From Azospirillum sp. TSO35-2 (GTDB lineage Bacteria > Pseudomonadota > Alphaproteobacteria > Azospirillales > Azospirillaceae): a stretch of DNA of 64,000 nt. The notes under the pieces were generated by a model. That model worked only from the letters and a program-made list of their open reading frames with translations, had not been told where the DNA came from and searched no databases. Position numbers and translations under genes: made by a program. This document shows positions 7,458-15,931 of the stretch, piece by piece. Position 1 is the stretch's first letter, and each line of letters starts with the position of its first letter. The stretch lies in contig NZ_LGRA01000013.1 in the NCBI RefSeq assembly GCF_003116095.1, positions 292,535 through 356,534 on the forward strand, read 5' to 3'.

Positions 7458-9377
7458 ATGGAGGCGGTCAGTTACATCATCCTCATCGGTTCGACACTGC
7501 TGATCGCCAGCGTGTTGACCAGCTATCTCGCCTTGCGCGTCGGTGCGCCGTTGCTGCTGATCTTCCTCGGCATCGGCCTGCTGGCGGGCGAGGACGGGAT
7601 CGGCAAGATTTCGTTCAACGACCCCGAATCGGCCTTCCTGATCGGATCGATGGCGCTGGCCGTCATCCTGTTCGAAAGCGGCTTCGACACCAAGCTGTCC
7701 AGCTACAAGGCCGCCGCCTGGCCGGCGATGACGCTGGCGACGTTGGGGGTGGCGATCACCACCGGCGTCGTCGGCGCCGGCGCCCATTTTCTGATGGATC
7801 TGAATTGGGTGGAGGCGCTGCTGGTCGGGGCGGCCTGCAGCTCCACCGACGCGGCGGCGGTGTTCTTCCTGCTGCGGGTCGGCGGCATCACGCTGCGCGA
7901 CCGCGTCCGCTCGACGCTGGAGATCGAATCGGGCAGCAACGACCCGGTCGCCATCATGGTCACCATCCTGCTGGTGGAGGCGGCGACCCACGGTCTCGCC
8001 TCGCCCATGGCGATCGTCGGCGAACTGGCGCTGGCCTTCGCGCTGGGCGCTGTGATGGGGCTGATCGGCGGCTGGCTGCTGGTCGCCTTCATCAACAAGG
8101 CGAATTTCGAAGCCGGCCTGAACCCGGTGGTCACCCTGACCTTCGCCCTGTTCATCTTCGCCGCCACCAACGTGCTGGGCGGCAGCGGCTATCTGGCGGT
8201 CTACGCCGCCGGCCTCTACGCCGGCAACGTCAAGCTGCGCGGCGCGCTGGAGCTGCGGCGCTTCCATTCCGGCCTGACCTGGCTCAGCCAGATCGTCATG
8301 TTCGTCATGCTCGGCCTGCTCGCCACCCCGCGGGAGTTCGCCGGCATCGCCCTGCCGGCGCTGGCGGTGGCGGTGCTGCTGATCCTGGTCGCCCGGCCGC
8401 TGGCGGTCTGGATCTGCCTGCTGCCCTTCCGCTTTTCGGTGCGCGAGACCAGCTTCATCGCCTGGGTGGGCTTGCGCGGCGCCGTGTCGCTGCTGCTGGC
8501 GCTGGTGCCGGTGCTGGGCGGGCTGGACAACGGGCAGGTCATCTTCAACACCGCCTTCATCGTCGTGGTGGTGTCGCTGCTGGTCCAGGGCTGGACCATC
8601 GGCAGCATGGCCCGCGCGCTGGAGCTGATCGTCCCGCCGCGACGCGGCCCGGTGGAGCGCGTGGAGCTGGAGCTTCCCGGCAACGCCGACCAGGAGCTGG
8701 TCGCCTACACCGTCCACGCCAAGAGCCCGGCGGCGCGCGGCCAGCGCATGCCGCGCTGGGCCCGCCCGTCGCTGGTCATCCGTTCCGGCGCCGTCGTGCC
8801 GTTGCACAAGGCGAAGCCACTGCAGCCCGGCGACCACGTCTATCTGTTCACGCCGCAGCACCGGCTGCCGCTGATCGACAAGCTCTATGGCGGCAGCCGC
8901 GCGCTGGACCAGAACGACCGCGAGTTCTACGGCGACCTCGCCCTCAGCCCCGACGCGACGGTGGAGCAGATCGCCGAGATGTACGGCCTGCCGCTGTCGC
9001 TCGCCAACGCCAAGCTGACCCTGCGCGACCTGCTGCGCAACGAGTTCGCCGGCGCCTGCGAGCTGGGCGACCGGGTGCGGATGGGCGGGGTCGAGCTGAT
9101 CGTGCGCGACATGGACGACCACGGCATCACCTCGGTCGGCATGGCGCTGGAGCCGGCCCGTCCGGCCAGCCGCCGCCGCTCGGTCAAGCAGCGCGTCGGC
9201 GACCTCGGCGTCCGGCTGCGCGGCTGGTGGAACCAGCAGTCGTTCCAGCGCTGGAAACGCCGCGAGTTGAGGCGGGGACGGCGCCCGGAACCGCTGCGGA
9301 TCGAGCCGCCGGCGCCACCGTCGGACGAGGCGGAGCGGCCGCGCGAAGAGCAGTTGGAAGGCCGCAACGGGGGCTGA
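7458..9377 (+). CDS. Potassium/proton antiporter, NhaP2/CvrA type
   Basis: A 639-residue inner-membrane cation/proton antiporter of the CPA1 family. About 12 hydrophobic segments cover residues 5-390, with the family motifs CSSTDAAAVF and ESGSNDP that carry the transport acidic residues. A soluble C-terminal part (about 400-560) looks like a TrkA-C/RCK-type regulatory domain, as in NhaP2 (CvrA), which exports K+ to control cell volume and cytoplasmic K+. The last 60 residues are basic, proline- and arginine-rich and of low complexity. The leader carries paired hairpin repeats. Ion specificity (K+ versus Na+) cannot be settled from sequence. Confidence 0.88.
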   Translation: MEAVSYIILIGSTLLIASVLTSYLALRVGAPLLLIFLGIGLLAGEDGIGKISFNDPESAFLIGSMALAVILFESGFDTKLSSYKAAAWPAMTLATLGVAITTGVVGAGAHFLMDLNWVEALLVGAACSSTDAAAVFFLLRVGGITLRDRVRSTLEIESGSNDPVAIMVTILLVEAATHGLASPMAIVGELALAFALGAVMGLIGGWLLVAFINKANFEAGLNPVVTLTFALFIFAATNVLGGSGYLAVYAAGLYAGNVKLRGALELRRFHSGLTWLSQIVMFVMLGLLATPREFAGIALPALAVAVLLILVARPLAVWICLLPFRFSVRETSFIAWVGLRGAVSLLLALVPVLGGLDNGQVIFNTAFIVVVVSLLVQGWTIGSMARALELIVPPRRGPVERVELELPGNADQELVAYTVHAKSPAARGQRMPRWARPSLVIRSGAVVPLHKAKPLQPGDHVYLFTPQHRLPLIDKLYGGSRALDQNDREFYGDLALSPDATVEQIAEMYGLPLSLANAKLTLRDLLRNEFAGACELGDRVRMGGVELIVRDMDDHGITSVGMALEPARPASRRRSVKQRVGDLGVRLRGWWNQQSFQRWKRRELRRGRRPEPLRIEPPAPPSDEAERPREEQLEGRNGG

Positions 9378-9434
9378 CCGCCGGAGCGGGGGGCGCATCG
9401 GACCAAGCGACGGATCAACGAGGACGCACAGCCC

Positions 9435-11600
9435 TCACAGGACCGCCGCCGTCTGCCCGCGCACCATGTCGGCCAGCGCCTCCGGCATCATCGGGCGGCC
9501 GAACAGGTAGCCCTGCATCATGTCGCAGCCGACCGAGACCAGGAAATCGCGCTGCTCGACCGTCTCCACCCCCTCGGCGACGGTGGTGAGGCCCAGGCCG
9601 TGCGCCATGCCGACGGCGGCGCGGACCAGCGCGTTGCTCTTGGGGTTCTCCGGCACGTCGATGACGAAGGCGCGGTCGATCTTCAGCTTGGCGACCGGCA
9701 ACTGCTGGACATAGCTGAGCGACGAGTAGCCGGAACCGAAATCGTCGATCGCCGCCTGGATGCCCAGATCCGCCAGCTCGCCCAGCGTGCGCACCGCCAC
9801 CTTCAGGTCGCGCACCGCCGCCTGCTCCGTGATCTCCAGCCCGAGATGATGGCGCAGCGACGGGTGTTCGGTGAGCAGTTCGTCCAGCCGCCGGGTCAGG
9901 TTGCCGCGCAGGAACTGCTGGCCGGAGATGTTGAGGAACACCCGCTCCGGCAACACGCCGTCGGCCTGCCAGCGTGCCATCTGCTCGATGGCGGTCGACA
10001 GCACCCAGTCGGTGATCGGGACGATCAGGCCGCTTTCCTCGGCAACCGGGATGAACTCGGCCGGCGACACCGGGCCCAGCGCATGGTGGTTCCAGCGCAG
10101 CAGCGCCTCCGCCGACCGCACCACCCCTGCCCGGTCGACGATGGGCTGATAGACCAGATGCAGCTCGTTGCGCTCGATGGCGTGGGTCAGATGCATGGTC
10201 AGCATCATCCGCCGCGTCGCCGCCGCCGCCATTTCCGGCGTGTAGAAGCAGACGGCGTTGCCGCCATTGTGCTGCACCGCCTGCAAGGCCAGCTTGGCCT
10301 TGGCGTTCAGGTCCTCCAGCGAACCGGTCCGGTCGTCCTGCAGCGCCGCCCCGACCGACAGCCGCAGCCGCACCCAATGGCGGTCGGCGTAGATCGACGC
10401 GGTCAGGCGGTCGTGCAGCACCTCCGCCAGCGTGCGCGCGTGCGCGCCATCGCTGACGCGGGCCAGCGCCGCGAACTCGTCGGCGGCGATGCGGCAGATG
10501 ATGGTGTTGGGCGGCAGCACCTCCGTCACCCGGCTGACCATCGCCTTCAGCGCGGCGTCGCCGACGTGAAAGCCGAACGCCTCGTTCACGTCGCTGAACT
10601 GGTCGACGTCGAGCGAGAACAGGGCGAAGGCGCCCTCGCCCTTGTCCGGCGCCGCCTCCACGGCCGGGGCACCGGGCGCCGGCGGCGCGTCTTCCGGGTG
10701 GTGGCCGGCGAACAGCGCCTCGCACTCCTCCAGGAAGGCGGTGCGGGTCAGCACGCCGGTCAGCGGGTCGTGCCGCGCCAGATAGGTGGCGCGCTGTTCC
10801 GCCGCCAGCCGTTCGGAGATGTCGCGGATGATGCCGACGAAGGTCACGTCGTCGCCCAGCCGCGCCTCGCCGACGCTGAGATGGATGGGGAACACCGTGC
10901 CGTCCTTGCGCTGGCCCAGCGTGTCGCGGCCGATGCCGATGATCTTGGCGCGGTCGGTCCGCATGTAGCTGTCGACGTAGCGGTTGTGGTCGCGCGAGAA
11001 GGGCGGCGGCATCAGCACGGTCATGCTGCGGCCGAGCAGTTCGCTCTCCTCATAGCCGAACATGGTGCAGCAGGCGCGGTTGATCGAGCGGATGATGCCG
11101 GTGCGGTCGGACACGATGATGCCGTCCACCGCCGCGTCCAGCAGCGTCGCGATGAACGAGTCGCGTCGGGTCACGAACTCGGCGATGCGGTTGGGATCGC
11201 CCGTCTCGTGAAAGGCGCCGAGATAACCCAGCGTATCGCCCTGCCCGTCATGGTGGGCGATGACGCTGCCGCTGAGCATCGAGCGCCGGCCGTCGCAACC
11301 GACCGTCTGGCAGTCGAGCGGGGCCGTCGTCGGCACCGGCGACAGGCCGACCGCGTCGATGGCGCCGCGCAGCGCGTCGACGACGGGATGGTCGATGCCG
11401 GCGACCGTCTGGCCGATCAGGTCCGCCGGCGTGCGGTCGAGCGCCGCGGCGAAGCGCCGGTCGGCGTGGCGGCACACCCCCTGACGGTCGATATAGACCA
11501 GCGTCACGTCGCCATGGTCCAGCAGGCTGGACGCCAACGAAGCGAGAAATGCCGGGTCGCGCGGCAGGGAGGCATCTCCCGCACTGTCGGAACCGTTCAT
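9435..11600 (-). CDS. PAS-GGDEF-EAL protein, probable c-di-GMP phosphodiesterase
   Basis: A 721-residue cytoplasmic signalling protein: an N-terminal PAS-like region (about 30-130), a second PAS (about 147-265, DGIIVSDRTG...NRACCTMFGY), a GGDEF domain (about 275-455) and an EAL domain (about 475-715). The cyclase signature is degenerate (AADEF, 372-376), so synthesis of c-di-GMP is unlikely. The EAL site looks intact: EALLRW (498-503), FLNISGQQF, LEITEQ, DDFGSGYSSL, KLKIDRAF, VAEGVET and QGYLFGRP. It probably hydrolyses c-di-GMP under control of the PAS and GGDEF domains and so would favour motility. ATG 11600 was chosen because the upstream extension is not protein-like; a start at 11771 is also open. 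Confidence 0.85.
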   Translation of the reverse strand: MNGSDSAGDASLPRDPAFLASLASSLLDHGDVTLVYIDRQGVCRHADRRFAAALDRTPADLIGQTVAGIDHPVVDALRGAIDAVGLSPVPTTAPLDCQTVGCDGRRSMLSGSVIAHHDGQGDTLGYLGAFHETGDPNRIAEFVTRRDSFIATLLDAAVDGIIVSDRTGIIRSINRACCTMFGYEESELLGRSMTVLMPPPFSRDHNRYVDSYMRTDRAKIIGIGRDTLGQRKDGTVFPIHLSVGEARLGDDVTFVGIIRDISERLAAEQRATYLARHDPLTGVLTRTAFLEECEALFAGHHPEDAPPAPGAPAVEAAPDKGEGAFALFSLDVDQFSDVNEAFGFHVGDAALKAMVSRVTEVLPPNTIICRIAADEFAALARVSDGAHARTLAEVLHDRLTASIYADRHWVRLRLSVGAALQDDRTGSLEDLNAKAKLALQAVQHNGGNAVCFYTPEMAAAATRRMMLTMHLTHAIERNELHLVYQPIVDRAGVVRSAEALLRWNHHALGPVSPAEFIPVAEESGLIVPITDWVLSTAIEQMARWQADGVLPERVFLNISGQQFLRGNLTRRLDELLTEHPSLRHHLGLEITEQAAVRDLKVAVRTLGELADLGIQAAIDDFGSGYSSLSYVQQLPVAKLKIDRAFVIDVPENPKSNALVRAAVGMAHGLGLTTVAEGVETVEQRDFLVSVGCDMMQGYLFGRPMMPEALADMVRGQTAAVL

Positions 11601-12193
11601 CTGATCCGCCGGTTGTAGGTCCACGAAGCGATCCGTCTTTTCTGTTCGGCCGAATCGGCCTTGCGCATAAATCCAACACGAGCCGGTGGTATTATGACCG
11701 CCTCCGGCACTTTTTCCAACGTCGCTGGCACCGCGTCCGCCTGCCCCGGCTCTTCGCCACGACCGTGACACGCCCCCACTCTAACGGTTGAACCCGGATT
11801 CCCGATTGACATGGTTCAATCCGCCGCACCGGTGTTGGCGATAAACGACCGGACCGGCGCACACAATTACAGCTTTTGCGCGTGTGACTTGCGACAATTC
11901 GGTGGCATGGGCCACCCGCCCCTGGACCATCGGCAGTGTTCGGGTGAGACTGTTCCCGGTTTCGTCGTCCCAACCCGCCCGGCACCGTGCCGTCCGGGGG
12001 CGGATGGCGAAGCGCGTATCGGCGTCCGGGCCGAAAAACGCCCCTCGCCGCAGCCGATGGAGGAATAAACCGCGCGCTTCCGGCGTTTGTCCGACAACTG
12101 CCCATGCATCAGGACCAAGCCCGCCGCAGCCGCAGCCGCGCCACAGAGCCGCAACAGGACCGGGGCTCAAGAAACGATAGGGAGCATCCCGCC
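11601..12193. other. Intergenic region with no convincing gene
   Basis: 593 bp between the PAS-GGDEF-EAL gene and the small gene at 12194. Several open frames cross it, but none has both a ribosome binding site and protein-like composition. It must hold the promoters for both neighbours. A TTGACA hexamer occurs at 11806-11811 without a good -10 partner. Confidence 0.5.
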
Positions 12194-12451
12194 ATGACCA
12201 TCGCCTTCAGCCAGATCCGCCACGCCGACGGGCGTGCGTACTACCAGGGCAAGCCGCTGTCCCTGGCCGACGCCCAGATCATGCTCAACGACGACATCCT
12301 CCGCCGTGTGGTGCGCGTCGGGTCGTATCTGCGGATCGACGGCGCAGGCCTGGTGCTGGAAAGCGGTCCCGCCTGGAGTTCGCCCCTGCCGCGCTCGGTC
12401 AACCGTCCGGTGTCCCGCGCGTTCAGCCCCCGCGCGGGCCAGCCAGGATAA
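12194..12451 (+). CDS. Hypothetical protein, 85 aa
   Basis: Product starts [20 protein letters not shown] and continues with an ordered, mixed alpha/beta-like stretch ([20 protein letters not shown]) to about residue 65; the last 20 residues are Arg/Pro/Ser-rich. GGGAGC precedes the ATG by 8 bases. No family is recognised. The 3' end overlaps the 3' end of the convergent ynfA pseudogene by 29 bp. The N-terminal two thirds look coding; the tail may be less constrained. Confidence 0.6.
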   Translation: MTIAFSQIRHADGRAYYQGKPLSLADAQIMLNDDILRRVVRVGSYLRIDGAGLVLESGPAWSSPLPRSVNRPVSRAFSPRAGQPG

Positions 12452-12764
12452 GCGCCGCCCCGGCCAGACAGAGCAGCGCACCGGCCCCGTCCCAGCGGTC
12501 CGGCCGCGCGCCCTCGACCAGCCAGAGCCACAGCAGCGACGCCGCGATGTAGACGCCGCCGTAGGCCGCATAGGCGCGCCCGGCGAACGCCGCGTCGGCC
12601 CGGGTGAGCAGCCACGCGAACAGGCCCAGGCTGGCGATCCCCGGCAGGGTCCACCAAGGGCTGCGATCCAGCCGCGCCCACGCTCAGACGGCGAAGCAAC
12701 CGCCGATCTCCGCCAGCGCCGCCACCGCGTAGAGCGCCAGCGTCGGCCACACCGCCCGATCCAT
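12423..12764 (-). pseudogene. ynfA: YnfA/UPF0060 small membrane protein, interrupted by an in-frame TGA
   Basis: Read on the minus strand from ATG 12764, the frame gives the whole length of a YnfA protein (four membrane helices, about 110 residues) except that codon 27 is TGA (12684-12686). Upstream is MDRAVWPTLALYAVAALAEI and GGCFAV; downstream are [35 protein letters not shown] and [16 protein letters not shown], all strongly family-like. Homologues have a conserved Trp at this place (GCF..W.W), so a single TGG to TGA change explains it. No reinitiation codon with a ribosome binding site is obvious. Either a recent nonsense mutation, a sequencing error, or readthrough. YnfA relatives are small multidrug-resistance-like transporters. 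Confidence 0.85.
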
Positions 12765-12956
12765 CCCGCCCCTTCCACCATGCCGGCGCCCTCGCCACGG
12801 CCGGCGATGCTGACGTGCGACATTTCGCGCGTCAAGCACCGCCGTCCGGCAGAAACCGCCACAGCTCGTTTCAATTTAGCGTCGGCATATTACAGTGTGT
12901 TCATGGACTTAGGCGCGGGTGCAGCATAAATTCCCTATGCATGGAGGCATAAGGCA

Positions 12957-13160
12957 ATGCTCATAGACGTAACCAACCCGATGCGGGACGCATTCGAGAC
13001 GATCAGGGCCACCGACGTGATCTCCGACGACAAGAAGCGCGTGCTGTTCCAGGGGCTGGACGCGCTGCGCCGGACTCACTGCCCGACGACCACGCTTTGC
13101 GAGGAATGCCAGACGCGCCGGCGCTGCCTGACGGCGGTCGTCGACCTGCTCGGTTCCTGA
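12957..13160 (+). CDS. Hypothetical protein, 67 aa, cysteine-containing C-terminus
   Basis: Starts MLIDVTNPMRDAFETIRATD with GGAGG 9 bases upstream. The C-terminal half has four cysteines in the order C-(6)-C-(2)-C-(5)-C (HCPTTTLCEECQTRRRCL), which could bind a metal or iron-sulfur cluster. No family is recognised. It is followed after 20 bp by another small gene on the same strand (13181), so the two may be cotranscribed. Confidence 0.68.
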   Translation: MLIDVTNPMRDAFETIRATDVISDDKKRVLFQGLDALRRTHCPTTTLCEECQTRRRCLTAVVDLLGS

Positions 13161-13180
13161 TCATCGCACCGGAGTCCCGC

Positions 13181-13510
13181 ATGGGCTTTCCGCTCGACGA
13201 CGAAGCGGCACTCTGCTCGATCGAAATCCTGGCCGAGGCGGTCGAAATGGCCTTCGTCCCCGGGATTCTCGAACTGCGCACGCTGCGCGACGCGCTGAAC
13301 GACGCGTTGCGCTCCCGCTCGCCGGCGGCGATAAGGCTCGCCTTCAGCGCCTACACCCGCGTCGACCGCGACTTCCGCGATCGGATCAGCCATCACGCGC
13401 TGTCGCTCGCCACGTTGCGCCGCCGCACCGCCGGCCCGTTGCGCGGCGACACGCCGTCCTCCGCCCCGCTGCCGGCGGCGCTCGGCACCGACGGGCCGCG
13501 GCGGGCCTGA
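13181..13510 (+). CDS. Hypothetical protein, 109 aa
   Basis: Starts MGFPLDDEAALCSIEILAEA with GGAG 7 bases upstream. It is predicted helical, acidic at the start and basic later (YTRVDRDFRDRISHHALSLA); the last 30 residues are low-complexity Ala/Pro/Arg. No recognised domain, signal or membrane segment. It follows the 67-residue cysteine-containing gene by 20 bp. Confidence 0.62.
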   Translation: MGFPLDDEAALCSIEILAEAVEMAFVPGILELRTLRDALNDALRSRSPAAIRLAFSAYTRVDRDFRDRISHHALSLATLRRRTAGPLRGDTPSSAPLPAALGTDGPRRA

Positions 13511-13556
13511 GCGCCCGATCGGGCGACACTCGCCCCTTTTCGTCACACCGGCGGCC

Positions 13557-13581
13557 GGACCCATTTGCCTTGCGTGCTGTT
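13557..13581 (+). promoter_or_regulatory. Possible ECF-type promoter before csbD
   Basis: GGACC (13557-13561), a 16-bp spacer and TGTT (13578-13581) resemble the GGAAC-N16/17-CGTT pattern of alphaproteobacterial general-stress sigma factors, with one mismatch in each element. It lies 36 bp before the csbD start. Weak alone; supported by the kind of gene that follows. Confidence 0.3.
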
Positions 13582-13617
13582 GTATGGGGACAACGACACG
13601 CCAAGGAGGTTGCCACC

Positions 13618-13800
13618 ATGGACAAGGACCGGATCGAGGGCGCTGCCCGCTCCGCCAAGGGCTCCGTCAAGGATGCCGTCGGCAAGGCGACCGGCGACAC
13701 CAAGATGCAGGCCGAGGGCCAGGCCGACAAGGCGGCCGGCAAGGTGCAGAACACCATCGGCGGCGCCAAGGATGCCGCCCGCGACGCCTTGAAGAAGTAA
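13618..13800 (+). CDS. CsbD-family stress protein, 60 aa
   Basis: Small, very hydrophilic, helical protein starting MDKDRIEGAARSAKGSVKDA, with repeats of the kind G.(A)K.G(D)...KA.GK.QN..G.A, characteristic of the CsbD family. Members are abundant in stationary phase or under general stress; their molecular action is unclear. A near-perfect ribosome binding site (AAGGAGGT, 13602-13609) precedes the ATG, fitting high expression. A GGACC-N16-TGTT element lies just upstream. Confidence 0.9.
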   Translation: MDKDRIEGAARSAKGSVKDAVGKATGDTKMQAEGQADKAAGKVQNTIGGAKDAARDALKK

Positions 13801-13988
13801 CCGCGCCACCCGGGCAGTTCCGGGACCGTTCCGGACGCCCCGGCCCCGCCGATCGCGGAGCCGGGGCGTTTCCGTGCCCGCATCCCGGCATCGCCGGTGG
13901 AAATGGGCTGTTGCCGCCCCAGCATCCCCTATCTATGATGCGCCGCCCCGGCCGGATTGGCCGAACGACGCGCTCAGATTCGGGTCCC

Positions 13989-15869
13989 ATGCTCCAGTTC
14001 ATCCGCAATTTCGCCGGCTCCTGGGTCGTCAAGATCCTGTTCGTCCTGTTGATCCTCAGCTTCGGCATTTGGGGCATCGGCGACGTGTTCCGCTCGCAGA
14101 CCCCCACCACGGTTGCCGAGGTCGGCAAGGTGGAGATCGGGCGCGAGGCGCTGGACCAGGAATTCCGCCGGCAGATGGAACGCCTGCGCCCGATGCTGGG
14201 CGGCAACCTGACCGCCGAACAGGCCAAGCGCTTCGGCCTGCTCGACCAGGCGCTGCAGTCGCTGATCCAGCGCACGCTGTTCGACCTCGCCGCGCAGGAT
14301 TTGGGAATCGCCGTCGGGCCTGAGGTGGTGAAGCTCCGCATCGCCGACGAGCCGGCCTTCCGCAACCCGCAGGGCAAGTTCGACCCGACGCTGTTCCGCA
14401 CCGTGCTGCGCAGCAACCAGCTGACCGAGGATGGCTACGTCGCGATGATCCAGCGCGAGACGGCGCGGCAACTGGTGGCCGGCGCCGTCGGCGCCAACGT
14501 CACGGCGCCGCAGCCGCTGGTGCAGCAGCTCTACCGCTACCGCGGCGAGAAGCGCGTCGCGGAGGTGGTGACCCTGCCCAACGCCTCGATCGGCGACGTC
14601 GGCGTGCCCGACGACGCGACGATCAAGCAATCCTACGACGACCATCAGGTCCGCTTCACCGCACCGGAATACCGCGCCCTGACCGTGGCCCAGCTGTCGC
14701 CCGAGGCGCTGGCCAAGGACGTCAAGATCGAGGACGCGCAGCTGCGCAAGGCCTACGACGAGCGTGCGAACGAGTTCGGGACGCCCGAGAAGCGCACGGT
14801 CCAGATGGTGGTGGTCGACGACGAGGCCAAGGCGAAGCAGATCGCCGAGGCCGCCAAGACCAAGGGCTTCGGCGAGGCCGCCAAGGAGGCCGGGGTCGAG
14901 CCGGTGACGCTCGACAACATCGCCCGCAACGACCTGCCGGAACTGGGCGACGCCGCCTTCGCGCTGGAGCCGGGCAAGGTGTCCGACGCGCTGAAGAGCG
15001 GGCTCGGCTGGCATGTCCTGACCGTGACCGGTGTGACGCCGGGCGCCGTCAAGAGCTTGGACGACGTGCGCGGGCAGCTCGAGGCGGAGCTGAAGAAGGA
15101 ACAGGCGCTCGACGCCGTCTTCTCCATCGCCAACCGGGTCGAGGACCAGTTGGCCAGCGGCGCGCCGCTGGAAGAGGTGGCGCAGGCCCAGGGTCTGGTC
15201 CTGACCAAGGTCGCCGCCGTCGACAGCACCGGCAAGGCGCCGGACGGCCGCGACGCCGCCCCCAACCTGCCGGGCCTGAAGGCGCAGCTCGCCAGCGCCT
15301 TCCAGCTGAAGACCGGCGCGACGTCCAACCTCGCCGAGGGCGAGGGCAGCACCTTCACCGCCGTCCGCGTCGACAGCGTCATCCCCGCCGCCGTCCGCCC
15401 GCTGGCCGACGTCCGCGACCAGGTCATCGCCGAGTGGCAGAAGGACCAGCGCGCCGAGCGCGCCGCCAAGAAGGCCGAGGAGATCGCCGCCAAGCTGAAG
15501 CAGGGCGCCGAGGCCGCGGCGCAGGACGTGGCGACCCAGGCCGGCGCCAGCTTCGCCATGACGACGCCCTTTGCCCGCGACGCTCAGTCGGTCGAAGGGC
15601 TGCCGGGCGACATGGTCGCCAAGCTGTTCGCCGCCAAGCCGGCCGAGGTGATCAGCGGCGCCACCGCCGACGCCCAGGTCGTCGCCCGCCTGAAGGAGGT
15701 CATCCCGGCCGATCCCCAGGCGGCCGACGCCGATCTGGCGCCGGTGCGCGCCGCGGTGGAACAGGGCCTTCAGAACGACCTGATGGCCGAGTTTGCCGAG
15801 GCGTTGCGCGCCAAATACCCGGTGTCAATCCACCGCCAGCGCATCGACCAGTTCTTCGCCAGCAACTGA
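13989..15869 (+). CDS. ppiD: Peptidyl-prolyl cis-trans isomerase PpiD
   Basis: A 626-residue membrane-anchored periplasmic foldase. A single N-terminal helix (WVVKILFVLLILSFGIWGIG, about 11-30) is followed by a SurA_N-like chaperone region (AEVGKVEIGREALDQEFRRQ), a parvulin-like domain in the middle (EFGTPEKRTVQMVV ... LPELGDAAFALEPGKVSDALKSGLGWHVL) and a long C-terminal periplasmic part. Such proteins bind SecYEG and help outer-membrane and periplasmic proteins fold. Size and layout match E. coli PpiD. Codon choice favours ATG 13989, which gives the usual MLQ.IR.....VVK start. trpE follows after 62 bp. Confidence 0.92.
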   Translation: MLQFIRNFAGSWVVKILFVLLILSFGIWGIGDVFRSQTPTTVAEVGKVEIGREALDQEFRRQMERLRPMLGGNLTAEQAKRFGLLDQALQSLIQRTLFDLAAQDLGIAVGPEVVKLRIADEPAFRNPQGKFDPTLFRTVLRSNQLTEDGYVAMIQRETARQLVAGAVGANVTAPQPLVQQLYRYRGEKRVAEVVTLPNASIGDVGVPDDATIKQSYDDHQVRFTAPEYRALTVAQLSPEALAKDVKIEDAQLRKAYDERANEFGTPEKRTVQMVVVDDEAKAKQIAEAAKTKGFGEAAKEAGVEPVTLDNIARNDLPELGDAAFALEPGKVSDALKSGLGWHVLTVTGVTPGAVKSLDDVRGQLEAELKKEQALDAVFSIANRVEDQLASGAPLEEVAQAQGLVLTKVAAVDSTGKAPDGRDAAPNLPGLKAQLASAFQLKTGATSNLAEGEGSTFTAVRVDSVIPAAVRPLADVRDQVIAEWQKDQRAERAAKKAEEIAAKLKQGAEAAAQDVATQAGASFAMTTPFARDAQSVEGLPGDMVAKLFAAKPAEVISGATADAQVVARLKEVIPADPQAADADLAPVRAAVEQGLQNDLMAEFAEALRAKYPVSIHRQRIDQFFASN

Positions 15870-15882
15870 CGCCAGCAACCGA

Positions 15883-15908
15883 CACTCCGGCACGCCCGCG
15901 CCGGAGTG
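15883..15908 (+). terminator. Hairpin between ppiD and trpE
   Basis: A perfect 9-bp stem (CACTCCGGC, 15883-15891, with 15900-15908) and an 8-base loop, 23 bp before the trpE start and without a T-run. It may end ppiD transcripts or protect an mRNA end. No Trp-rich leader peptide is visible, so it should not be read as a classical trp attenuator. Confidence 0.4.
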
Positions 15909-15931
15909 GGGGAAACAAGAGGTCCCGTGCC

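Noticed and set aside
11811..12068. 85-codon frame in the gap after the PAS-GGDEF-EAL gene
   Set aside because: No ribosome binding site, irregular composition and no sign of a domain.
12684..12686. Selenocysteine at the ynfA TGA
   Set aside because: Homologues have Trp at this place and no SECIS-like stem-loop follows within the next bases, so nonsense mutation or sequence error is the better explanation.
15870..15931. Tryptophan attenuator before trpE
   Set aside because: There is one hairpin, but no leader ORF with Trp codons and no T-run; the gap is too short for a standard trpL region.
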